From assembly GCA_026826555.1 (NCBI GenBank), contig JAKSZT010020895.1, forward strand, positions 3,434,848-3,498,847: a stretch of 64,000 nt of DNA. The letters are read 5' to 3'. The notes below the pieces were generated by a model, which ran no database searches, was not told the DNA's origin, and saw only the letters and a program-made list of their open reading frames with translations. The stretch is from Tolypeutes matacus (taxonomy: Eukaryota > Chordata > Mammalia > Cingulata > Chlamyphoridae). Shown piece by piece: positions 49,166 to 59,327 of this stretch. Position 1 is the stretch's first letter. Every line of letters begins with the position of its first letter. Made by a program: the position numbers and the translations under genes.

Positions 49166-50238
49166 CTGAAATGTCTGTGGCACTGGGCCGGACCATGGAT
49201 GAGATGCTGGTTACAATAAATGTTGAAATTCTGAGAAATAGAACCTGAACGAAGGGGTTCAATTTTGAAACTAATGTGTATGAGATTTTATAAAATATCT
49301 AAAAAATACAGATAAATTAATATCTATTGTATTTAAGGAGAGAAATTGGGAAAGCCTGAGAGAATAGACATCTTTTCCTTTGGTTTATTTTGCTTTATAA
49401 TGAAAATATCCAATCCTAGGACAATATCTTAAGAATCCTGGAACTGAAAGTTTGATTATGATGAGTCATTATTTTTAGTTTCAGCTATGAATTTGTGTGA
49501 ATTGACAGAAACCAAACTGTGTCAGATACCATGGTCTTTTGTCTGTTGCTCCCAAATCTAAGATCTTCATTAACAATAGAAGAAATGGCCACCTGGTATA
49601 TTAGAGAACTTATTTTGTATCACAGTCTTGTTAGAAAAAGACAAGTACTGAGTTTGAATTTCCTTTTTAAAAGTAAATTTAGTTTGCTGACATATTTCCT
49701 TGTTAGTCTTTATTTCTTTACTGTGGAAAAAGCTAAAGCTTTGAGTTCTGTTTTGCAGAACCCCTGTAAGAGGATGCTCTGTATTGCAAAAATGAGGAAT
49801 GAATCACCTCTACCCACTCTTCTTAATATATATATAGTGTACATCAAATGAGGAAGGATTTCTTAGTGGAATAATGTTTTCCCTGAAAGAGTTAGTAATC
49901 TAAAGAAATCACTAGATAGGAATTCAGAATGTCTTGCTATCTTTCTGTTCTTCATACATAGAGATGATGAGATTTTGTTTGGACCACAAGAAATCTATTT
50001 TCCCATCTTTTAAGAAAGTGCACCATTATGAAGGAAGGTTTATTTGAAATGAGACAATGATCCTTATTTTACTCTGTGGCTTTAAGAGTAAGAAAGGAAA
50101 CTTAGGTGGGTAAACAGATTATACTGTAGAACTGCATTAGAAAGCATAGCAAAAGAAGAAGTACGTATATGTACTTATTTTTAGTCATATTTTTAGCCAT
50201 TTATTTAGAATATATTTAAATCAATCTCCTAATTTTTT
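49166..50238. other. Unassigned intergenic sequence
   Basis: No recognisable gene or repeat. A 110-codon frame at 49519-49851 has no family features. Confidence 0.4.
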
Positions 50239-51163
50239 TTAGAGAAATGCAGTCTTTTTTATTGCCTCCTTGAAGGCCTGTTTCACTTGCTTATTCCGTA
50301 GAGTATAAATGAAGGGTTTCATCAAAGGGATAACTGAGGTATAGAGCAAAGACACCACCTTATTAATGGCCACCCTTTCCTTTTGTGGTTTGATATAGAT
50401 GAAGATGCAACTTCCATAGGTAATATTAACTATAATATGTGGGAAGAACTGGTGGACAAAGCCTTTTTCCTTTGTTGAGCAGAAGGCAGTCTTAAAATGG
50501 TCTTGATGATGTATGTGTAGGATAAAATCACACACACAAGTGTGACTATGAGGATCATTACAGCTATGATTAGAACAAGTTGTTCTATGATTTCTGTGTC
50601 TGAACATACAATCTTCAGAAGAGAAAAGGCATCACAGCCAAAATGGTCAATGAGATTTGAGCTACAGAAATCTAGCTGAACTCCCAGACTAAGCATGGGG
50701 AGGATGACCATTTGCCCAGTCAGCCAACAGCAGAGGACAAGTGCGGTGCACACCCTGTCGCTTATGATGGTGGTGTAGTGCAGGGGCTTGCAGGTGGCCA
50801 CATAGTGGTCATAGTACTTGGTGGTTAGAAGAAAGAATTCTGTTGCTCCAGTGAGGATGACAAAAAATAATTGAATGAAACAGTCATTATAGTGACACTT
50901 TTGTCCCCAGTTGTCAGAGTATACAGGAATCTAGGAACACAGACAGTTGTTAGTATTATTTCTATGATGGAGAAATTCTGAAGGAAAAAGTACATAGGTG
51001 TTTTGAGGTGAGAGTTCTACAGAGTGAGCAGGATGATGATTAGATTTCCAGCAGCAGTGAAAATGTAGGTGAGAAACACAAATACTAACAAAACAACCTG
51101 TAGTTACAGGTCATCAGTTATTCCTAGTAAGATGAATGTGGTTATTGTAGAATGATTTCTCAT
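50239..51163 (-). pseudogene. OR6C: Olfactory receptor pseudogene, OR6C-like, full length but broken
   Basis: The normal start ATG is present at 51163 ([19 protein letters not shown]), but codon 20 is TAA and another TAG-type stop lies in the loop before the LKTPMYFFL motif of TM2. Frame shifts occur around 50900 and 50810. The DRY box reads DHY (Arg to His), followed by [12 protein letters not shown]. Residues from about 50801 to 50430 are open through TM4-TM6 ([16 protein letters not shown], then [20 protein letters not shown] and the TM6 start STSSSHI). A further shift near 50430 precedes the open end with [11 protein letters not shown], then [13 protein letters not shown] '[16 protein letters not shown]' (the Asn of the NPxxY-type motif is Lys). 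The length of about 925 bp fits the family (about 310 residues). It faces the pseudogene at 11.4 kb. Confidence 0.95.
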
Positions 51164-51551
51164 CACTGTCTTCAGATGCATAATGAGTCTGTTTCAATAA
51201 ATCAAAAACTTTGAATCTGAAGATTAGACATAAAATAACATTCCAATATACTATAAAGTGAAAATACAAGCAAAGCATAAGAACTGCAACCCTCTTTTTT
51301 TCACTCATTCATCAAAATGCTGAGGTAGAAATGATTGCATCCTCCTTCATTTCTCAGGATTCTACTTTAAGGAGGTCTTTAGAGATGGGCTATTGGAAAA
51401 TATCCATCTAAAATTTTAATTACACTTCAATTACAGGACCAATTTTAAAGTAGAAACTACAAGAAGATTGCTCAGTCATTTGAAATTGTCTCAGGCAATT
51501 TGGTATATGGTATTTGATTGTCAATATGGTATCTGATTGTCAATGCAGAGT
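51164..51551. other. Short unassigned flank before the provirus
   Basis: It holds a small direct repeat, 'gatatttgattgtcaat'-like, twice at about 51508-51545, and the left copy of the provirus target site GAGT (51548-51551). Confidence 0.45.
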
Positions 51552-51977
51552 TGATAAGGGAAGTGCGGGACCCTAACCCACTTAGGCAGAAACCCACAGC
51601 TTTAGGAAAATAAACTCCCTTCAGTCCCTTTCTCCCCTCCCTTTTTTTCCATGGAATCCTTGTCCAGAAGATAAGCACTCCCTGCCTGTCCCTTTGAATT
51701 GAAATTTACAACTCTAAACAGATAATGACTCTTTTCCTCCCCAAAGGCCCTCTGTTTTTAGAAAGATAAGCTAACTTTGCTCTTCTGCTTTTGTAACCAT
51801 GTCTGCCCGCTTGCTTAGGCATTTTCCCACTTAGTGTTTCTATATAAACTTATGAAAATCAAGAAACAAAGCTCAGAATTTGGAGACTAAATTCTACCTC
51901 TGGGCCCGCGCATAATAAAACTCTGTTCATCCGTACCCTCATGAATGCTGCTGGGATTCATTCTGTCCGCTGCAATA
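51552..51977 (+). repeat. 5' LTR of the provirus
   Basis: It begins 'tgataagggaagt' and ends at about 51977. A TATA box (tatataaa, 51841-51848) and an AATAAA signal (51914-51919) give the usual U3-R-U5 layout. It is about 426 bp, against 433 bp in the 3' LTR. Its terminal CA is damaged (TA). Confidence 0.95.
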
Positions 51978-51979
51978 TT

Positions 51980-51997
51980 TGGTTCCTTGACCAGGAA
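51980..51997 (+). promoter_or_regulatory. Primer binding site, tRNA-Glu type
   Basis: The 18-mer TGGTTCCTTGACCAGGAA is complementary to the 3' end of tRNA-Glu except for two positions. It starts two to three bases after the LTR, as expected. tRNA-Glu priming is the defining trait of the HERV-E group. Confidence 0.85.
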
Positions 51998-52261
51998 AAA
52001 CCCAATCGAGCAGGCACGTTTTACCTCCATCTTGGGGCCGATGGCAATCTTTGAGTGAACGAGGTGGGCACCACCTGTCCTCTTGACAGGTCCCCATGGG
52101 CCGCGTCCCTACACCCCAGTGGGGATTAGGCCTGAACAGTGCCAGAAGATTCCAGAAAGGTAAAGCCCCGGGTGCCAAGCCCTCAGTCAGGCCCGTCTCT
52201 GGACAGAAGAGAAGACTGATCACCTCCTGAAATCTCGAGTACCAACATTCCAGAATAGGGC

Positions 52262-52890
52262 AATCCCTGTGGGAGTGACTGTATACCCTCTGAGTGACTG
52301 CGTGAGTGAGTGAGGACAGCAGAGATTTGCGTCTGCAGTACCAGTCCATGACTCCAAAGCTTTATGCTGCGGAGCCCATGTGGACCTCAACCTGTTTTCC
52401 GTGGCTATGTAATATGGCATAACCGGCCACCCCGAACTTTACCAGGGCACCTTAGCTAAGACGAGCCTAAGTTCTCACAAGAGACGTGGAAGGCAGGCAT
52501 CAGAGTGGCCTTGAAAGAGGCAACCCCTTCCCTTGTCTGTCTCATGCCACCAACTCAGGGTGTGGATTTAACACTATTAATCCCTGTGGGAGGGACTGCA
52601 TAACCTCTGAGTGACTGTGTGAGTGAGTGAGAATGGCAGAGGCTTGCATCTGCCATACCAGTCTGTGACTCCAAAGCTTTATGCTACAGAGACCATGTGG
52701 GCCCTAACCTGTTTTCTGCAGCTATATCATACAGCATAATGGCCACCCCAAACTTTACCTGGGCTCCTTACCTAAGATTAGCCGTAGTTCTCATGAGAGA
52801 CACGGACAAGCAGGCATCTGAATGGCCTTGAAAGAGGCGACCCCTCCCTTTGTCTGTCTTGTGCCACCGATGCAGGGTATGGGCTCATCA
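52262..52890 (+). repeat. Tandem duplication in the provirus leader, two units of about 317 bp
   Basis: Unit 1 starts 'aatccctgtgggagtgact' (52262) and unit 2 'aatccctgtgggagggact' (52579). Both continue with 'ctctgagtgactg', 'gactccaaagctttatgct' and 'gccttgaaagaggc' in the same order. The units differ at roughly one position in eight by eye. The duplication lies in the untranslated leader, just before the gag start, where packaging and translation signals normally are. Confidence 0.93.
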
Positions 52891-54090
52891 CAGTCAAAAC
52901 CTACTGTCTTAAACTGCATGCTGAAGAATTTCAAGAAGGGTTTTTCCGGAGATTATGGCATCTGGATGAACCCCGGCAACCTCTAAACCTTATGTGAAGT
53001 AGAGTGGCCCACTTTTAATTTGGACTAGCCCTCGGAAGGCACCCAGGATATAGCCAGGGTACATGCAGTGTGGCTGGTGGTCACAGGAACTCCTGGCCAC
53101 TTCGATCAGTTTCTCTACATCGACTCTTGGTAGGAGATAGCCCAGACTTTGCCCCCTTGGGTTCGATTGTACGTTGAAAAAAGGGACAGAGCAAGGTCTT
53201 GGTTGCACAGGGAATGGGGATCCGGAAGCAAGTCATTCATCAAGGGTCCTCGGAGGAGGATCCACCACCCCCACCCTCTCTGCCATATTCTCTGGCCACT
53301 CTAGCCTCTCCTCCTAGCCCGGGAGTGCAGGCAGATCTCCCAGAAAACCCCCACCTTTGGTCTTTCCTCCTAGCCCAGGTGTGCAGGCAGATCTCCCAGA
53401 AACACCCCCACCTTCGGTCCCTCCAGGGACACCCCCCTCTGAGGGAAGCCCTGAAACCCCACTAGCAAGAAGGCTCCAGTCAGCACAACCTGCATTACAG
53501 ATGCCTCTCCATGAAGCACAGGGTCCGGCCCAGATCGGCGAGAATGGGACCGTTCAACCCAGGAAGCCTGTATTATACTACCAGCCTTTCACAACTACAG
53601 ACCTCTTAAACTGGAAGTACCACACCCCCTTCTACTCAGAAAAACCCCAGGCCCTTATTAATCTCACGGAATCCAATTTCCAAACCCATCGTCCTACCTG
53701 GGATGATTGCCACCAACTCCTCTTGACTATGTTTAATATGGAGAAGAGACAACAGACAGATGAAAGCCTGAAAGTGGTTGCAGGAGCAGGCACCTTCTGG
53801 TGTCTTAAACCCAGAATATTGGGCATAAGAAGTAGCACCAGAAGCCAAACTGAACTGAGACTTCAACACTGATCAGGGATGGGATGCACTCCAGCAATAT
53901 CAGGAAACGCTCATCCGAGGGGTCCAAGAAGGGGCAAAATGACCCACAAACATGACAAAGACAACTTTAGTTACTCAAAAGCCCAATGAATCTATGGGAG
54001 ATTTCTATGAACAGCTTTGCAAGTCCTTTAGAATCTATACTCCTTTTGACCCAGAAGCTCCACAAAACCAGAGGATGGTGAATCCAGCCA
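52879..54090 (+). pseudogene. gag: gag of the provirus (matrix to capsid), broken
   Basis: Gag builds the virus particle. The start at 52879 gives MGSSQSK, with the Gly that is myristoylated in gammaretroviral matrix. Stops appear within the first 40 codons. A proline-rich part (53255-53470) is followed by the capsid start (53570-53760), open in a 171-codon frame at 53357-53872, with the typical 'THRPTWDDCHQLL' stretch. The capsid major homology-like part follows near 53960-54080 in another frame. The sequence then jumps at about 54090 into reverse transcriptase, so the end of capsid, nucleocapsid and protease are absent. Confidence 0.92.
53311..53423 (+). repeat. 56-bp tandem repeat in gag
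   Basis: Two units, starting 'ctcctagcccgggagtgcag' (53311) and 'ctcctagcccaggtgtgcag' (53367). Both encode PPSPGVQADLPE-type sequence, but 56 is not a multiple of 3, so the two copies are read in different frames: the repeat itself causes a frameshift. Confidence 0.88.
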
Positions 54091-56935
54091 GTGCAGGATT
54101 ATGAGCCATTAATAAAGCCACTCTCACCTTAAATTAGGTTGTTCCCAATCCGTACACTTTGCGAGTACAGCTGCTGCCTGAAGCTGCCTGGTTCACTTGC
54201 CTGGAACTGAAAGACTCCTTCTTCTGCCTGTGGCTGCCCTCCCCCACCCCGGAGCCAGCCTCTGTTTGCCTTTGAATGGTAATATCCCAAAACCTGGCAA
54301 AAAAAATCAGCTAACCTGGGCTCGGCTCCCATAGGGCTTCAAAAACTTCTCTACCCTTTTTGGGTAAGCCTTGATAGCAGATTTGGCCACCTAATCCCAG
54401 GAAGACTGCAGGTGTGCCCTCTTGCAATATGTAGATGACCTCCTACATGCCAGTGAAACAGGACTGCTGGAGAGGGACTCAGATTTCTCTACAACTTCTA
54501 ACACAGACTGGGTACAAAGGTCTTGGAGAAAGGCCCAGATAGGTAAACAGCAGGTCAAGTACCTGGGGTTCAGCATCACACAAGGGCACCAGATGCTCAG
54601 ACCTGAATGAAAGGAAGTGATCTGCACCATCCCTACCCCCACCACAAAAAGAAAGCTTGACAGGTTCCTTGGGGCTACAGGGTTCCTTTGCATCTGGATT
54701 CCTGGGTTTGCAGCCATGGCGAAGCCCCCTTTATAAAGACCTGGCGGGTCCAGAAAAAGAGCCTCTTGCCTGGGGAGAAATTCAACAGGGGGCCTTTCTA
54801 AACATCAAAAGACAACTTGGTGGAGCCCCTGCCTTGGGGCTTCCAGATTTAACTCAAAACTTCAACCTGTTCCCGCATGAAAAGAACAAAGTAGCATTGG
54901 GGGTTCTCATACAAACAGTTGGCCCCTGGCAAAGACCCATCACTTACCTCTCCAAGCAACTGGATTCCATGGCTTCAGGGTGACCACCTTTCCTGAAAGC
55001 CCTGGAAGCATCCGTAACCTTTGTCAAAGAAGCTGACAAAGTAACTCTCAGACAGGCAATTCATGTTATGGTGCAACACGCAGTCACTGCCCTAATGAAC
55101 CACACGGGCATCGGTGGATATCGGATCCCTGGCTCACACATTACCAAGGTTTACTCTGTGAAAACCCCAGAGTGACAATAGAAACAGTGCACAGTCTCAA
55201 TCCTGCCACCTTTTATCCAGATGAGGAAGGGGCTTCTGAACATGACTGTGTTGAAGTGACTGAAGAATTATAAACCTGTTGCCCTGATCTCCAATACAAA
55301 CCATCCCTTCCCTAGATCAGACACTATTTACAAATGGGAGCAGTCTCATTAGAAATGGGGAGAAGCTTGCTGATCATGCAGTCACCACTACCCAACAGGT
55401 GGTGGAAGCAGCGTCTCTACCATGGGGATGTTCTGCTCGATGAGCAGAACTCTGGGCACTGGTCTGAGCCCTGCAGCACTAGCCGTTGGGCAAGTGGTAA
55501 ACATTTACACTGACTCTAAGTATGCATTTCCTACCATTCATATCCACAGGGCAATTTATAAAGAAAGAGGTCTCCTAACCGCAGGGGGAATGGAAATCAA
55601 AAACAAAGAAAAAATTCTCCAACTGTTAGCAGCGATCTGGAAACCAAACAAGTTGTCATCATCCACTGTCAGGGACATCAGAAAGGAATGGATATTGTCG
55701 CTCAAGGAAACAGGCTAGACGACAAAGCAGATAAGCAAGTGGCTGAAGGAACCCACAGAATATGAGTCCCGGAATTGACACCGCAGCTGTCTGTCCTAAA
55801 GAGAGACTAATTAACTAAGCTATACCTTGGAAGAACAGGAGTGGGCTAAAAGAGAAGGGGAAGCTGAAACCCTGAAGGAACTTGGCTGCTTCTGATGACT
55901 GGATTTTTGTATCAAAAGGAGCTGCTCATGCCCTCATTCAGCGATAGCACCAACTCATCCACCTAGGAAAAACTGCACTAGAAGTCTTGCTTGGGAGATA
56001 CTACTACCTAGTCCGGCTAACTTCTTTCTGTGCCACCATCAGCAGTCAGTGCCAACTATGTGCCAAAAACAACCCTATGCAGGGCCCCCGTGCTCTGGCA
56101 GGTGTCCAGCACTTGGGGATGGCCCCCTTTGAAGATCTCACAGTAGACTTCATGGAAGTGAAACCAAGTAAGGGGTACAAATATCTGTTGGTGATGATAT
56201 GCACCTTTTTGGTTGGGACAAAGCTTTCCCCACTCACACTGAAAAGGCAAGAGAAGTGACTAAGGCTTTACTTAGAGAAATCATTCCAAGCCACAGGCTA
56301 CTACTGTCAATTGGAAGTGACAGTGGCCCAGTCTTCGTGGCTGCCGTAGTCCAAGAGTTAGCAAAAATGTTAGGAATCAAATGAAAACTCCATACTCCTT
56401 ACAGGCCCCAGAGTTCAGGGAAAATTGAATGCATGAATCGAGCTCTCAAAGCCACCCTAGCCAAATTCTGCCAGGAAACTGGTCTCCCCTGGGTAGACTT
56501 ACTTCCCTTGACCCTTCTCCGAGTTAGGTGCAACCCAGGACCCACTGGTTATTCACCCTTTGAAATTCTATTTGGGCAGCCAATCCCAATTATCCGGGCC
56601 TTCAAAGGAAATCTCAAACTTCTGGGGGAGGCTAGTCAAGATTCCATTCACCAGCAGCTGGGGAAAACTCTAGCTGAAATACATAAAACTGTCTTGTCCC
56701 AGGATCTCATCCCCCTGGGACACCTGGTGCACCCCCACCGGCCAGGGACCCTAGTCTGGGTCAAAGCCTGGAAAAAAGAAACCCTTCAGCCTTCCTGGAC
56801 AGGTCCACATACTGTGATCCTTGAAATTCCTACTGCTCTTAAAGTTGTAGGCATCATCCCTTGGATCCATCATTCCAGGGTCAAGAAGAGCAGGACAGCT
56901 AGACAGCTCAATCTGTACCTGGCCACCCCTTGAGA
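54091..56935 (+). pseudogene. pol: pol of the provirus (reverse transcriptase, RNase H, integrase), broken
   Basis: Pol copies the RNA genome and inserts the DNA. RT begins mid-domain at about 54091. The palm has VPNPYTL (54136-54165), and the active-site box is YVDDLL at 54429-54446. The RT thumb/connection is open at 54657-54983 (108 codons, 'YLSKQLDSMASG' end). RNase H lies at about 55320-55720 (YTDSKYAF at 55505-55528). The integrase zinc-binding part is at 55950-56080 (CQLCAKN), the core follows at 56110-56400 in two frames, and the C-terminal part is open for 166 codons at 56433-56933. There are at least ten stops or shifts. The protease domain is missing. Confidence 0.93.
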
Positions 56936-56986
56936 GTGTGAGTCCCCCAGTATCCCCAAATACTGAACTCATCAAATGCCTGCTGA

Positions 56987-58735
56987 ATGGACCCTTGCTC
57001 CTGGTGGATCTTGTGCTTATATGGCCTGCCGGCCTTGGTATTTGGAGTTGGACTCACTGCTGTCACCCCTGCAGACTGGACTGTTGTGAATAGAGCCCGA
57101 ATTGCAATTGTTTACTGGTGCATAATAGTATGCTTCTGTGCCTTGACTTACTTGTCCTTTCCTTCCTTGCCCCCTCCTTAGGAGCCAATACCTGCCCCCA
57201 AAATCTATTGCAGCTGCAAGTTAGTCAAAGCTGGGGCAAACAATCCTTGCTGAATGCTTCAGTCCCGTTCTCGGCAGGTGCAACTTCAGCCTCTGTACTA
57301 TTTGTTGCTTGCAGGGCAATCCAAGATCATGCTCCTTACACCTTGCTAGTTGTCCCATACCCCCACGTTCCCATACTTGTACCCAGAAGAGGATGTAGGG
57401 GCCACAATTATGGGAATTATGACAAATACCTCTGCCAAGACCCCCAAAAGGGTGGAGGATTCTGCCGCTTTTGGAGCTTGCTGGTAGGTGCTACCGCTCC
57501 TTGGAAGGGGGTTCCACCGACTTTTCCATATCTCCTACAGAAAATCCCCAGCCCAGCAGGGTGTGGCATAGAAACCTGTGACCCCATAAAACTCTCTGTA
57601 TTAAACATAACCACTGGATCAGAAAATACCTTTTTATAGGCCCAAAAGGACTAAAACTAGGAATCGGAATATATTACCCATCGGGGCCAGACCCAGGGGA
57701 CCTCATACCGCTCCAACTGATCCAGTAACCCACCCCCAGAGAAAACACTGATAAAAAATATTAGTAAAGCCCACCCAGATGATAAAAGCCAAAGTTAGAA
57801 CAGTCCCCCGAAACTTTTTTTAAACCAGGTTCGAAATTTCCACCAACTCCTAAAAGAATCTTGGCCCGACATAGCTGCCTCCTGCTGGCTATGCACTTCC
57901 TCCAGTCTAATCATCTTCCCTGTACCTGTCTGATGGAACATAACCCTCCAGATCCAAGACAGCTCTGTGACAGGAATCAGGCCCCTCCCATGCTGCATAA
58001 CCTAACCCCCAGGAAAACTGGCCTATTGTAAAAGCATAACTACCAGGTATCCTTAAAAAATCCTCCCTCTTGGAAGGGCCAAATATGACACCACCGCCAA
58101 CTCAATGAACCTGATCAATGTGCCGTAAACTCCACCATTTGGATCTGTGGCACCAACACCTACTGGTGCCTACCCCAGTATGGCCAGAGCATCTGCTACC
58201 TGGCTTGTCCAGTACCATCATTCTCGGTGTATGGAGATGAATTGCCTGGAGAACTCTGCAGAGCCAAATGAGCAATACAGGCAATTCCTATACTCTTAGG
58301 ACTAGGAGTAGTCAGGTCCTCAGCAGTAGCAGGGGCCTCACTCGCTGTTGGTCAGGAGGGCTTAAAAACAGTAGCATGGGAAACATCAGGTGACCTTGAA
58401 GAAATATCAGGGGCTCTCAATGGGTTGCAAGACCAGATAGACTCATTGGCAGAAGGAGTTTTACAAAACAGGTGAGGACTAGACTTGCTCACCGCAAGTT
58501 CCCCTGGGGGAAGAATGCTGTTTCTATGCAAACTCCTCAGGAATAGTTAGGGACAAAGTGGACCTACTGAAGGAACGAGCCAAAGACCATTTAAACCATG
58601 TATACCAGGCATCTGCCAAAGGGAACTACTTCTAGTATCCTCTCCTGGATTTTGCCATTTATGCCAGTAATAGCCTCAGTCTTTTTCCTCTTAACTTTCG
58701 GCCATGTGCTCTACAGTACCTAACACAATACATCA
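56987..58735 (+). pseudogene. env: env of the provirus (surface and transmembrane), broken
   Basis: Env is the envelope glycoprotein. A hydrophobic leader lies at 56987-57181. The surface part is open for 173 codons at 57118-57639, and after that every frame has frequent stops. The transmembrane part is at about 58270-58735: a hydrophobic, Ala/Gly-rich fusion-peptide-like stretch (58290-58350), a heptad region (58380-58470), a Cys-Cys motif of the CX6CC type typical of gammaretroviral TM (about 58520-58540), and a final hydrophobic anchor (about 58640-58710). The reading frame is interrupted many times, so no product is expected. Confidence 0.85.
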
Positions 58736-58854
58736 TTTTCGGCTTAAATGCTTTAAAACATCAAGTAATGCCAAGTGTTAAATATCAGCCTTTGGGGACT
58801 ATAGAAAAATCCCCATGTTAGCAGATGATGCCCCATAAAGAATTATAAGGGCAT

Positions 58855-58867
58855 CAAAAGGGGGGAA
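58855..58867 (+). promoter_or_regulatory. Polypurine tract
   Basis: 'aaaaggggggaa' directly precedes the 3' LTR. It is the plus-strand primer site of retroviruses. Confidence 0.92.
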
Positions 58868-59300
58868 TGATAAGGGAAGTACAGGAAGTATAACCCCCCT
58901 CAGCAGAAACCCACAGCTTTAGGAAAATAAACTCCCCTTGGTCCCTTTCTCCCCTCCCCTCCCCCTTTTCTTTATGGAATCCACATCAGGAAGATAGGCA
59001 CTCAGCCCCTGTCCCTTTGAATTGAAGTTTACAACTCTAAGCTGATAATTACTCTTTTCCTACCTAATGGCCCTCTGTTTTAAGGAAAAGAAGCTAACCT
59101 CTCTCCTCTGCTTTTGTGACCCTGCCTGCCTGCTTGCTTAGGAATTTGCCCACTTAGTGTTCCTATATAAACTTATGAAAATTGAGAAACAGGGCTCAGT
59201 ATTTGGAGAATGAATTCTCCTCTGAGCCTGCGCATAATAAAACTTCATTCATTCTTACCCTCAAGAGTACTGCTTGGGTTTCATTCAGTCAGCCACAACA
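58868..59300 (+). repeat. 3' LTR of the provirus
   Basis: It starts 'tgataagggaagtacagg' and ends 'gccacaaca'. It carries the TATA box 'tatataaac' (59165-59173) and AATAAA (59236-59241). It is followed directly by the GAGT target duplication. Confidence 0.95.
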
Positions 59301-59327
59301 GAGTAAGGGACTTTGTGAATGTAGGTT

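Larger units (their letters stand above)
51552..59300 (+). mobile_element. Class I endogenous retrovirus (ERV1, tRNA-Glu primer type), two LTRs
   Basis: A provirus of 7.75 kb with a 4-bp target duplication GAGT (51548-51551 and 59301-59304), as in gammaretroviruses. Order: LTR, primer site, long leader, gag, pol, env, polypurine tract, LTR. All three genes carry many stops and shifts, and a deletion joins gag to RT, so the protease and the gag end are lost. The two LTRs differ at roughly 12-16% of positions by eye, so the insertion is tens of millions of years old. The primer site and the gag and pol wording place it near the HERV-E-like gammaretrovirus group. Confidence 0.95.

Noticed and set aside
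49519..49851. 110-codon frame, considered as a small gene
   Set aside because: No recognisable family, no splice or start context, composition like the flanks.
53199..53465. Possible separate proline-rich gene
   Set aside because: It is the gag proline-rich region of the provirus, read in one of two frames around a 56-bp repeat.
57118..57639. Possible captured (domesticated) envelope gene
   Set aside because: Only 173 codons of the surface part are open; the rest, including the transmembrane part, has frequent stops and shifts, so there is no sign of preservation.
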